A stretch of DNA of 57,364 nucleotides from Ophiostoma sp. CBS 140.51 (taxonomy: Eukaryota; Ascomycota; Sordariomycetes; Ophiostomatales; Ophiostomataceae): positions 1-57,364 of the forward strand of contig JANSLP010000205.1 in the NCBI GenBank assembly GCA_029298735.1, in the 5' to 3' direction. Positions 10,340-21,298 of this stretch are shown here, one piece after another. The position numbers were made by a program, and so were the translations under genes. Under the pieces are notes generated by a model, which worked only from the letters and a program-made list of their open reading frames with translations, was not told the origin of the DNA and searched no databases. How positions within the stretch are numbered: position 1 is the first letter of the stretch; every line of letters begins with the position of its first letter.

Positions 10340-11693
10340 TTACTGCTCGTTCACAAACAGACCGGCCATGCCCATGCCCGTGCCAATGCACATGCTGGTC
10401 AGCAGGATCTTCTTCTTTGTCCGCCGCAGCTCGCTCAGGCCCGTGACAATCTGACGCGCGCCCGTGGCACCCAGCGGGTGACCCAGAGCAATGGCACCAC
10501 CACGGGGGTTCATCTTGGACCAGTCCAGCGACAGCTTGTCGCGGCAGTAGACGGCCATGCTGGCGAAAGCCTCGTTGACCTCAATGACGTCAATGTCGGC
10601 CAGCGTCAGGTTGTACTGGGCCAGCAGCTTGGGGATGGCGAGCGACGGGCCAATACCCATGATGCGCGGCGCCAGGCCGGCCACGGTGCTGCCGACGTAC
10701 TTGGCGACAATGGGCTGGCCCAGGCGCTGGGCGGTCGAGCGCTTCATCAGTAGGACAGCGGCAGCGCCGTCGGTGACCTGGCTGGCGTTGCCGCCGGTGG
10801 TGGTGGTGCCCCACTGGGGAAAGGCGGCGCGGATCTTGGAGAGAGCCTCAAAGGTGGTGCCGGGGCGGATACCCTCGTCGCGGGTCAGCGTGACCTCCTT
10901 CCAGTTGCCCTCGGCGTCCTTGACGCGGGCCTTGATGGGCACAATCTCGTCGTCAAAGTGGCCGTCGGCCTGGGCCTGCTCGGCGCGGCGGAAACTCTCG
11001 ACGGCATAGCGGTCCATCTCAGCACGGGTAATGCCGAAATCGCTCGCGACGTTCTCGCTCGTCCAGCCCATGGGCATCTGGCAGTCGACGGACTCCTGGC
11101 TGTGCTTGGTGACCTCCTCGTCAAACGGCTTCTCGAGCGAGTCGCCGCCGACGGTCATGGACTCGGCGCCAATGGCGATACCAATCTCAATGTTGCCAGC
11201 CGAGATGGAGTTGGCGATGTCGGCCGTGACCTTGAGGCCGGACGAGCAGAAGCGGTTCAGGGACGAGGCACCGGCAGTGTTGGGGAAGCCGGCGGCGAGG
11301 GCCGCAGCGCGCAGCTTGTAGGCGGCCTTGGCATCGCTGACGTTGCCGAGGCAGATGTCCTCGACGAGGGCAGGGTCGAGGTTGCTGCGCTCGCGGACCT
11401 GCTGCAGCAGGGCGTAGACAATGTATTCGAGGGTGGAGTCCTTGAAACCGCCTTTCTTGCCCTTGGTGAGGGGCGTGCGGACGGCGAGGGTGATGACGAT
11501 GTCGTCGGCATTCTTGGAGGTGCTGGTAAAAGAGAGTTAGCAGGGAAGCTGAGAGAGTGATGCAGCTCAAGACGGAGGCTTGTGATAAGAACGGAACTGC
11601 GCTCAGTTGCGCTCAGAACTGCACTCACATGGTGTCAACAGCGCCCTTGCCTGGTGCAAGGTGCTTGAGGATGGAGCCCAGACGTTCGGCCAT
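10340..11693 (-). CDS. POT1: Peroxisomal 3-ketoacyl-CoA thiolase
   Basis: Exons 11693-11629 and 11522-10340, with a 106-bp intron (GTGAGT donor, ACCAG acceptor), give 415 aa, the normal family length. The N-terminus carries RLGSILKHL at residues 4-12, a perfect PTS2 peroxisome-targeting signal (R/K, L/V/I, five residues, H/Q, L/A). The acyl-accepting cysteine is C114 in LNRFCSSGLKV. NEAFASM, GHPLGATGAR (active-site His) and CIGTGMGMAG (second Cys) follow in thiolase order. The enzyme cleaves 3-ketoacyl-CoA with CoA, the last step of beta-oxidation. The GC-rich body and short intron are ordinary. One CCTCGG-type hexamer lies about 400 bp upstream, the site known for FarA/FarB regulators of fatty-acid genes. 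A cytosolic acetoacetyl-CoA thiolase is the alternative, but the PTS2 argues against it. Confidence 0.95.
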
Positions 11694-14032
11694 TGTGAAT
11701 GTGATGATGTGGATGGAAGGTGGAAGGGAGGTCGAAAAAAGACGAAAAAAAGGTTGGAAGAGAGAGAAAGAGTAGATTTGGATGACGAACGGGGTGGGAG
11801 CACAAGAAAAGGCGGCTTCGGTTCGATGTTCGGCTCGATCGTGTAGTCCGGGGGGTGTCAGACAATATCAGAATCGCACAGCGTGAGATGAAAAACGAAG
11901 AGATGGAGATGGAAAAGGAGCTGGAAACAACGAAATAAAAAAGAATAAAAAAGGCCAAAAGATCACGGACTTTCCACAATAAAGAAATACGCTTGAGACT
12001 TTATGTTGTCCTTGTGCTTTCCCGTTTTGGAGAGCACTGAAAAAGCAGCAAACTGGAGAAGGAATGAAGGGTGTCGCGACCGGTTTCTCTCATTGCCGAG
12101 GCTCGTGCCCGCAAACCGCCTGGCCCTTTCCTGATTGGGTTGTGGCTGCGGCAACATAGCGGCAGTTTTCCTCTCCCCGCTTGCTGCTTCCCCCCGCTGG
12201 AGCCAAGCCAATGCAACTGGGCCTGTTGAATCGGACGGAGAAATCGCCCAAATCGCCCTTTGGAAACTGGAGAAGGCCCTAGGCGTGCCAGATTCGCCAC
12301 GAGAAAACGGCAGGAACATAGCGAAAGTGGGCAAAACTTTCTACGGGTGCATGCTCTCAAAGCTGTTTTTACAGGCAGGAGCGACTCTCTACCCCATCGC
12401 GAAAATGGAGAAGGGGGCAGGCGAGGACATTCCAGAACGGGAAGCAGCGATTGGTGGTCGGCGGATGAATCGGATTATGGGGTACCGCGGTTGTTTTGAG
12501 CTCTCCTCTTTCCAGGTCGTTCTTTCTCTCCTCTCCTCTTTCTATTCCTCTTGGCTTTTGACTCCTTTTCTCAATTGGACCTTGGATGTTGCATCTCAAT
12601 TGTGACCCCTCCACGCGGGCATCTTAAATCGTTCTTTTCCACACACGGTCTTCTCAACAACGGGATCTGCAGAAAAAAATCGCGGCTGTTGGAGGTGTCT
12701 CCAAAATGGATCGACCACCCAAAACCGCCCTTCTCACTGCTCGGCTTGGACTGGCCAATTGCAGAGCTCGCGATGTTCGGCCCAAAACCCCATCGAGTCT
12801 GCTATCCTGAAACGGCGTAGCCTCGCCCATCGCCTTACAATTTATTCCCAAGAACTGCTGCTACACAGCACGCAGTACTAAAACCGAAAAGGTCGCTGTC
12901 GACTCTCGGGTTACCGTCCTGTCGTCTTTTGAGTTCCGCGACGGCTCTCCCCGTTTGTCAGTTGCAGATTGCGGACCCGTTGTTGCAGACAATCCCGTTG
13001 ACTCGACACAAAAATAAGGGAATACAATCCCGGATCCATCGGGAATGCGGTGCCCCGGCTGTCCTTTCTCTTACCCTCCCTTATCTTCGTCTTCCATGTC
13101 CTCGGTGGCTGCCTTTGTCTTCGCGTCTCCACCAACACATGGCCGCCAGTTGAAGACCACACGTTGTGACATACCAAAAGGAGCGAATGGCCCAGCGCCA
13201 GGGCAGCCACGTTTTCGTGATGAACCACGCAGTAAGACGCACTCTACGTGCATAGGTTCGACAGCCGGGGTTGTCATTTAACTAGGCCGAGCTTGCTTTG
13301 GGTGCACAAATAGGTCGTCATCCTAGTGTGACCTCCGGCAATCTGTATTGGGAAATTCGAATCCAATTTGGCGGCCATTCAGGGTGGCCAGAAACACACA
13401 CAAAAATAAAGCGACACAAAATCATGGAGCACCTAGAATGACGAGTAATGAGGCTGAAAGACAAAGATCAATCCAAGACAAAGAAAGATGACAACATAAC
13501 AGGGAGACCGGACCCTGACAGAGGCCAGCAAGGAAGTACAAAGACCAAGCCAGCGCCACCAATATTGTCAATAGAAAACGTGTCGACGGCTACGTGCAGA
13601 TGCAAGCTGGTCCACAGCCTCGAGCTGTTGGATCATATTATCCTTGACTCTTTAATCCCTAGATCCTGGATGGTGGGCCCTAGGTTCTTTTTAAAGACTT
13701 TCTGAGCTACGTTGGTTGCTCGTGTTGGTGGACGGAACTTTTGTCAATGGTTTTGCTTCTTTGTTCCACAAAGCTCCTGGTTTTCTTGGAGTCTTTTCGT
13801 CGTTGAGTTTTTCAGCTCTCCTGCCTTTTGGCCCTGGTTCTCAGTATCTTTACTATCTCTGGTCCCCGTGTTTCTCTGTGTATCTGTCATGATGGAGTGT
13901 GACTCCTTTTCTCACAGTTTCGAATGTGTTTTTCAAAAGGTCAAGGATTTTCAATCCCATTCATGATTTTGACGGCTATTGATGCTCGGTGATGAGAATT
14001 GTCAATACAGGAACGTTTTTCTGGCTGTCAAT
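11694..14032. other. Intergenic region between thiolase and GH128 genes
   Basis: About 2.3 kb between divergent genes. It holds both promoters. ORFs of 100-156 codons around 11963-12605 show no domain, and their codon pattern looks random. No RNA gene or large repeat is seen. Confidence 0.5.
12096..12101 (-). promoter_or_regulatory. Candidate CCTCGG fatty-acid response hexamer upstream of thiolase
   Basis: CCGAGG on the plus strand (CCTCGG on the thiolase strand) lies about 400 bp upstream of the thiolase ATG. FarA/FarB in Aspergillus and CTF1 in Fusarium are known to act through this core. A single hexamer is expected by chance about every 2 kb, so this is weak evidence. Confidence 0.3.
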
Positions 14033-15074
14033 ATGCATCATCACTACTACCCGTCATTAATATTGAGTTTACTCCTTCTCTCCACCTGCACATCTGCATC
14101 TACTTCGACTAAACGCGGCCTCGTCTTCACGCCCAACTCGACATGGCCACAGGACAACTACATCTGGACACGATCGCCCTCAGCCCTGACATGGTACTAC
14201 AACTACGGCTCTTTACCGTCACCTGTCTACAACAACCTCACGCAGAATGACTTTGAGTTTGTGCCGATGCTTTGGGGCGCACCGTTGAGCACATCCGACA
14301 CAACATTCCTGACTGCAATCAAGGCGCTCATCGAGAAGGGTGTCAACATCAGCCATGTGATGACCTTCAACGAGCCAGAGCTCTCGATGGACTATGGCGG
14401 CAGCAACATTGCTCCCAATGTCGCAGCCGCGGTCTGGGTGTCAAACATTATTCCGCTGCAGGAACTAGGCATTAAAGTCGGTCTCCCGGCCTGCTCAGGA
14501 AGCACTGACGCTGTGCCCTGGCTGAACCAGATGCTCGGTAACTGCAGCAAGCTGATTAGCAGTGGCGGCAAGACGAAGAACTGTACCTATGACTTTGTTC
14601 CGTTGCACTGGTACGGCAACTTTGAGGGCCTTGCCAGCCACATTGGCACGTATACCGCAGCGTATGTCCACGAACCTGTAAGATAAGAATACTTTCATTG
14701 ATGATTTATCGTACTGACTATCCAGATTCCTGAATACTTCACTCTGGGTCACCGAGTTCAACTACAATGACCAAGATCTATCGACGACACAGAGTTACTT
14801 CAACACCTCGATAGAGTATCTCGACCGACTGACCTGCATTGAGCGATACTCATTTTTCGGTGCCTTTCGGTCGTCTGTGTCGAACGTCGGACCCAATGCG
14901 GCCATGTTGAGTGCCGGTGGCCAGTTGACAGATATTGGTGCATGGTATTTGGGTGAGAACGCTACTGGTGTCGCTCCAGATAGTGCCGCTCCACACACTT
15001 GGGGCCGTGATCCTTTGACATTGGCTCTTGTCGTGTCATGGTTGACTACAGTCGCTCTACTTGCGGCAGCGTGA
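14033..15074 (+). CDS. GPI-anchored GH128 (Asl1-like) beta-glucanase
   Basis: Exons 14033-14661 and 14726-15074, with a 64-bp intron (GTATGT donor, CTGACT branch, CCAG acceptor), give 325 aa. The ATG at 14033 is favoured because a signal peptide starts there (MHHHYYPSLILSLLLLSTC); an in-frame ATG at 13979 would bury it. The catalytic core matches the glycosyl hydrolase 'cc'/GH128 family: E114 in TFNEPE as acid/base and E220 in WVTEFN as nucleophile. The mature protein has many N-x-S/T sites. It ends with a hydrophobic tail (LTLALVVSWLTTVALLAAA) after a small-residue stretch, the GPI-attachment pattern, so it should sit on the plasma membrane or wall and act on beta-1,3-glucan. It is convergent with the AtuA gene, with 146 bp between stops. 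Confidence 0.88.
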
Positions 15075-15220
15075 TTCTACTGGCAATACTTTAGATTAGG
15101 TTCTTCAAGGAAATTTTATCTTATATTCTTCCAATGGTCCAATTTGATTTTGATCTGACATCTGCTGAGACTTTTCAAGAGCTACTAACAGGAAAACAAA
15201 CAAGTCATATCCGCACACGT

Positions 15221-17148
15221 CTAGAACCGGCCACGGTTCAGAAACTTGTTGGGCAGGTCAATGTGCTTGGCACGCAGGTACTCGCCCAGGTTCTTGCCCA
15301 GGTAGTCCAGCTCGCTCGTCGAGTTGTAGCCACGGTCGAGGTGGTCCAGCAACAGGAAATGCACGGCACGGATGCCGGGCAGCTCGAACCGCTCAATCTT
15401 CTTGCCCTTGTCGCTCTTCTCCAGCAGCTGCTTAATCTTATCAATCGTCAGCACGCTGCGCAGCCAGTCCCACTCGTCATCGTGGCGGACATAGAAGCCG
15501 ACGTTGGCGTCGCTGGCCTTGTCACCGGACCGGCAGCCGACGATCCAGCCCAGAGGACCACGCGTGGTGGGGCCGAAGGAGTCGAGGGGCACCGGGTTGG
15601 TGGTCTCGTAGCTGTTCTGGTCGCGCGGGTAGTCGGTGCGCACATTCTTCTGGACGGGGATGTCAATGGTTGAGTCGGACCACAGCAAGCGCGCCTGGTG
15701 CTTGACCTCCTTCTGCTGGAGCAGGGTCACAAAGTACTCGTAAAACGGTTTGCCCTCAGATTGGCGCATATCGTTGCCGAGCGTGGCACCCGGGCAGCTC
15801 TGCAGGAAATTCTCGAGGCACCAGCGGTTGAGGCCGGGTACGTCGACGCTGGTCTTGTCCATGAGCTTGCGGTTTTTGGTCTGGGCGAAAATACGGAAGT
15901 CGACCGTCGAGCTCTCGATGCTGCGCGGGTTGTCCATGCTGTAGCCGTTGAGCTGGAAGGACAGGCACGAAAATTCGTCAATGTTCTTCCCAATGGAGTG
16001 GCGGATCTGTCTCTCGGTCCACTCCGCCTTGGCCTCGAGGTCCAGGCCGCAGATAAAGATGTGGAATTCAGCCTGGTAGCCACCGAATGCGGTGATGCCG
16101 ACCTTGGTCGTGGACGGGGCGGGCAGGCCCTTGACGCCCGTGACGAGGACCTTGTCCTTTTCGAGCTGGGTCATCTTGATGCCCTCGATGTGGGCAGTGA
16201 CGTCCGAGCCGTAGTAGAGGGGGCCCTGGATTTCGTATAGCAGCTGGGACTCGACGGTGCCGACGGAGATCTACAACGTCAGTAGGATGTCAATACAAGT
16301 GCAGGACGTCGGGGAAAGCCTACCTCGCCATCGGTGTTAGCCTCCTTGGTGATAATGCTAGTACCGTCCTGCAGAATCTCGGCGATGGGGAAGCCAATGT
16401 TTTCACAGCTCTCCATCAGGTTCTTGAAGCCGGAATAGTAGCCACCGCAGACGTACGACGAGCACTCAATCAGATGACCGGCAATGAGAGAGCCGGCCAG
16501 CGGGTCCAGGTCCGCCTCGCGGTCCCAGCCGTGCCACCACATGGCCGCGCCCACCGTCGTGGCGGCATCGGCCACACGGCCACAGATGACGATATCCGCA
16601 CCCTGGCGCAGCGCCTCTGCTACACCCGCACCGCCCAGGTAGCACTGTGCACACACAATGTCGTGGCCCCATTCGCGCAGCGGCTTGCGCGTCATCAGAC
16701 CGACAAAGTCCTCGCCCTTGCCGTCATTGTACAGCCGCTTCACCGTGTCCGTCACATCGTCGCCGGCCACCCAGGCCACCTTGAGGTCCAGCCCCTGCTT
16801 CTTGACCTCGGCCAGCACGACCTGGGCGAGGAGCTCCGTATCGCTGGCGCCGGCGTTTACAGCTAGCTTAATGTTCTTAGACTTGAGGTAGGGCAGGGCG
16901 GGCTCGAGGTTCTCCATGAAGGAGGGGTCGTACAGGCCCTCGACGTTCTCGGGCAGGCGGCCCTCGGCCTTGAGCTTCTCGTTCTCAATCTTTTGGGCGC
17001 CGTGAAGGGTCATAGTGCACTCGGATAGCCAGTCACCAATGATGCAGTCGACGTCGCAGTTCTTGGCGATGTCGCCGATGGCGCGCTGGCGATCGGTGAA
17101 GCCGCCGGAGCAGCCGGCGATACGGATGCCACGCTTTGCGGAAGGCAT
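15221..17148 (-). CDS. AtuA/DUF1446 family protein
   Basis: Exons 17148-16324 and 16270-15221 with a 53-bp phase-0 intron give 624 aa. The N-terminal part (about residues 5-370) is the AtuA core, starting RGIRIAGCSGGFTDRQ with CGRVADAATTVG near residue 195. The C-terminal part (from about residue 500) is the AtuA-like ferredoxin-fold segment, with GWIVGCRSGDKASDAN. AtuA takes part in acyclic terpene (citronellol/geraniol) catabolism in Pseudomonas; the biochemical step is poorly known, and fungal members may act on branched acyl-CoA or propionyl-type intermediates. An in-frame ATG at 17247 would add 33 residues rich in Leu, Ser and basic residues, with a single acidic one, which looks like a mitochondrial presequence. 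Two start sites could therefore give two locations. The downstream start begins directly at the conserved fold. Confidence 0.85.
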
Positions 17149-18672
17149 TGTTGAGTGCCGGAGGGGTGGTAGGGGTTTGTTGAAGAGATGTTCCGCTGAA
17201 AGAAGCGGTTGGACAAGTAGGCGCAGTGTGGACAAGGAAAAGTTCACAAGCTTGAGTGGTGAATGAAGGCAGAGACACTCTAGATGGTCTAGCTTCTATG
17301 AGAGGAGCAAAACTGTCCTTTATACCACATGTAGCGGCTCATCTTTCTTGGACTGGACTTCAACTCGGTTTTTACGACGTTCCCGACATGTCTCCAGCAC
17401 TGACTAACTGGTGTGTGCCTGGCGATTCAGCAAGTGGATCTCCAACACCTCTGATGCAGCAAGTCGAGACAAGACAAGTCTAGACAGGATACACAGGACC
17501 CTATTTTGGAGAAAGACCAGCCGCATACTCGGAACACGAGTTCCTTGCGAGCTCTCCAATATATTTTGGTGAAATTGAACAAGGGATGCACGCAAACAAA
17601 CTGGATAAGCCTGCCGTGGTGCCTGACTGGTGGTGGTGGGAGGTTGTAAGTCGTGAACTTACATGGCAAAAAGTGGAGCCCCTAACAACGGCGGTCACAG
17701 GAACTTTTTTTGTATGAGAGAATGTACATACACTGCGGAATTTCAAGAGAGAGGAACATGTAAAAGATGGCTCGTTGAACAAAAAACATGACAAGTTAAA
17801 CAAAGAATAACCAATGGGATATGAAAAACAAACTGAAGCTAGACATGCACGTCGAGTTCCATCCTTTCCACCTCCTTTTCTTTTCTTGACTTGAGCTTTC
17901 CACTTCATCGTGTGTATCATCTTCGTCGTTTCTCTTTCCCCGCACACGGCAGTCTTAGTCCGTTGTTGTGCTCTGGGCTACTCTGTAGTTTTGGGACTGC
18001 ATCTTGGAAGAAAGTGGGTTGATAGAGAGCGGGGAAGTGTCCTTGCAAACCCTTTTGAAATTTTCTTCATCGAATTAATAGACCTTTTTTTTTTTTTTTT
18101 TTAAAAAAAAAGAGGAAACAAACTGAAATAAATACCAAAATAACTACAAAGTTTACAATTATGGTACAAGTTATTCACATCATAAAATCATATTAGATAT
18201 TCCAAAAAAATACAAGGAAACACTTGTTACATCTTATTGACAAGCCCCCCAACTCCGTGCCATACATCTGCGTCGGAAAACGAATACCACAAAACACATG
18301 AACACCAAGCTACCCCAACCCATCAACGCGGACATGGTTCCCATCCCCCCATTTTCGAGTCACAGTACCTTTTTTTTCTGGGGAAGTCTGGTCTCAGGAC
18401 TCCAAAATATTAACCAAAAAACAGATAAAAACCGCAGTCAGCGATAAGCGGATAAAGGACTGGGAGTTTAAGGGGGAACAACCACTGACTCAGCGGTACA
18501 GAAACACATCTCTTTGATATCCCTCCACACCACTTGGCCTCTGATTCGACAACACCACCATCGACAACTCGAAAAAATAAGTACTGTGACTGCTAAACAC
18601 TGTCAAGACATCAACGACCTGCATGGTGCTAACGGGTGTTGGCTTCCCTCATGTTGGCCTCCCTTTTGTCGC
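17149..18672. other. Intergenic region upstream of the AtuA gene
   Basis: About 1.5 kb with no recognisable gene. It contains the AtuA promoter and the 3' flank of the regulator at 18673-21298, plus the T/A tract at 18085-18111. Confidence 0.5.
18085..18111. repeat. T18-A9 homopolymer tract
   Basis: Eighteen T are followed directly by nine A, which is self-complementary. It lies in the 3' flank of the Zn-cluster regulator. Such tracts tend to exclude nucleosomes. Confidence 0.85.
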
Positions 18673-21298
18673 TCATGTTGTAATCCCACTGCGCTCCATC
18701 AGCATTGTCATCCGCGCCAACGAATTGGCCACGTACGGCAGATGCCCCCAGGGGCGAAGGAGCTCCATGGCGCTGCGGATGTGACCGTCATCGCGGGTAA
18801 TTGGGATAAAAGCCAGCGAGGGTGCCTTGTGTGTGACAATCATCATGGCGACAAAGGCAAAGGTGGTCCACAGAGAAATGCTGGTGCCGAGCTGCCACCC
18901 CAGCAACTGTTCAGCCGCCACCTCGAGGTACAGCGCACAGCACCGAAAACACTCGGTGGCCTCGATGCGTGCCAGCCGAATGTTTTCAGTGTTCTCGCGG
19001 TCGGTCCCATAGGCCTCCATGACTTTGAGGACGGAAGCCCACTCCAAAACGGTGGCGAGGGAAAAGTATTGCATGCGCAAGAACGACTTGCGGGCATCAA
19101 ACAGGGGCGTGTTGTCGAGCGGGAAGCGGATGGCAACAGGTAGGTGGCGGTGCCACTCTCCGGCCTGGTTGCGGAGCTCGGTCGTAACGACGGGGGCATA
19201 TACAACGCGGCCGTCTAAAACTGTTAGCAAGGGTGTTTCAAATTGTGAGCATATCCAGGTCGACTCACCATGATAGCCTACGACATCGAGAGTGTCGCAG
19301 ACGAGCTTGCGGAGACTGATTTGTGCTAAAAAGTAGTAGAAGCCCGTGTCCTCGTTCTCGAACCGTGGCAAGGGTACAATCTCGTGGTACAAACGGTGGC
19401 CGATTGTGTACATGCGCAACGATGCTTCGAATTCATCCGACATGATGGAGCACGCCCAAAAGGCACGATGCCAGGGTTCGGTCTCGGACGGATCGAGGCT
19501 CTTGAACCACCGCGAGCTCAACACGTTCATACAGTCCCGAGTGCCCTGCATAATCACGTTCCACGACAGCAGTGGGTGCAGTGTCAGCTTAAAGTAGGCC
19601 GACTGCAGGATGCGGCAGTGCAGCGTTGTTAGACTACTGCTCATAAACGTGAACCGTTCCAGTAGCCGACTGCCGTGCGAGAAGTAGTCGAGTCCGGGCA
19701 AGGGGTTGGAGCGAATGTCGGCGTGGTTCTGGAGGAGTGTGCCCGTCGCTAGGATGAACATGGCTAGACAGCTGTTGGGGTCGGCCGGCGCAAACCCGCT
19801 AGCACACGCTGCATTGACGACTGTATAGACAGCCGTGGGTTCAAACAGCGGCATCCAGCCCAAAAAGTTCTCGACAAACTTTTGCAAGACCAGCCGCACA
19901 GTACGCTTCGAGACGTCCGGAAAGACGGCCAGACACTGGGCCATTTGACGCTTAAAGTCGTCGCCGGCGGCCATCTCGCAATCGTAAAACTCGCCGGAGT
20001 CGTCGTAGCTCTCGGAGGGGACATACGGTGGGCACTCAAAGGTGAGCAAGCTGGGTCGTGCTGTGAACTGACCGCGTGTCGTCTTTTTGCTGATGCGTTG
20101 TTGCTGGAGGGTGATTGGGCTGGTGGAGGAACTCTGTCGCTGGTGATGGCTGTTGGATCCTCCGCCGTCGATAATCCCAGGCTTGGGAGCATTGCCATTT
20201 CCGTAGTTCGCCGCGCCAATGTCCGTGGTGGCGGAACCTGGAGGTGATGGTCCACCGAGCATCGCTGGTAATGCCATCATGCTACCACCGTTGCTAGACC
20301 CGGAAAGTGGCGGCTGCATCCCTACTGTTGTGGCCGGTCGTACCACAAGCCCTCCGTTCGGGCTGGCGCCCATGTAGGGTGTGCCAGGCGTCATGACGGA
20401 TGATGTGTCCATCTTTTGTTTCTCGAGCTCGGCCCACTTGGACTCGAGCTCCATCAGCCGGCGCTCCAAACTGGATACATCCTTGGTGTCGGCTGCCCGT
20501 GGTGAGGCTCCTTTTGTGGATGTTGAGTTGGTTGATTGAGATGCTTTGGATACCGATGCTCTACTGCGGCTTTCCTTGGGCGCAGCTGACGAGTTGGCCG
20601 ACTCTCTATACTGGCACTGGACACCGAGGCCGGCGCAGAAGCCGCACGTTGGTCGGATGGCATCACATTTCTGTGACAGAAGTCAGTACAAAGAAAGATG
20701 GGAAGCGATATGAGAGACAGTTGACGATGTGATACGGAAGGATGGAAGAAATATATGTGTATATGAGGTGTACAATGGGGAAAAGAGATGGCAGGGAGAG
20801 ATAGAATAAAGAACATGGGGCACACTACGTCATGCAGTGTATGGTCATGTGTCACATACTGTTTTTCGGAAGCGGCAGAGGTTGCACTGGTAGACAGGAC
20901 GGAACGACCCTAGCGCGTCAGTAGGTGATCATGTGTGGTTGATATGCACATCGACCTTCCAGATCAGATCTGAGATTTGATGGGAGAGGGGATGTCCTCA
21001 CAGCAATGGATATCCGCTTTCGTGGGTAGTTTTCTACACTCGCCAACGGTACGGGCTCAGACCCGGAGCCTGCCTCGCTGGTTTGTCGTGGCTGTTGTGG
21101 TGATGTTGTTGCAGCTGCACTTGAAGGTGGGTGTTGCTTCTGAGGTGACGGTCCGTCTTGATGTTGCTGTTCTTGTTGCTCATGTTGAAGCTGTTCACTC
21201 GGATGCTCGCTCGTCCGGTCGTTCTGTTGCGAGACTGCAGAGGTAGGACTGCCAGCGGCGTCCGAGTCCGAGTCTGCGAGCTTCCGTTTGGGAGCCAT
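18673..21298 (-). CDS. Zn(II)2Cys6 transcription factor with split zinc cluster
   Basis: Four exons fit: 21298-21002, 20886-20860, 20670-19269 and 19214-18673, 755 aa. Exon 1 ends in YPRKRISIA at a GTGAGG donor. A 27-nt microexon encodes CNLCRFRKT. Exon 3 opens with KCDAIRPTCGFCAGLGVQC. Together they give Cys-x2-Cys-x6-Cys-x6-Cys-x2-Cys-x6-Cys, a canonical DNA-binding zinc cluster at about residues 100-128. A short Leu/Glu-rich linker-coil follows (VSSLERRLMELESKWAELEK), then a Ser/Gly-rich linker. A fungal-specific regulatory domain lies in the second half. The last intron (19268-19215, 54 nt, with GCTAAC branch) is a multiple of three and stop-free, so retention would add 18 residues. The N-terminal exon is Gln/Ser/Pro-rich. 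An upstream in-frame ATG at 21391 is possible. The target genes are unknown. Confidence 0.82.

Noticed and set aside
11963..12605. Frames of 119-156 codons on both strands
   Set aside because: No domain and no coding bias; they lie in the promoter region of the thiolase gene.
20887..21001. Alternative acceptor at CTAG (about 20912) for the regulator's second exon
   Set aside because: It would start the exon in a phase that does not fit the GTGAGG donor after ISIA; the CCAG acceptor before CNLC restores the zinc cluster exactly.
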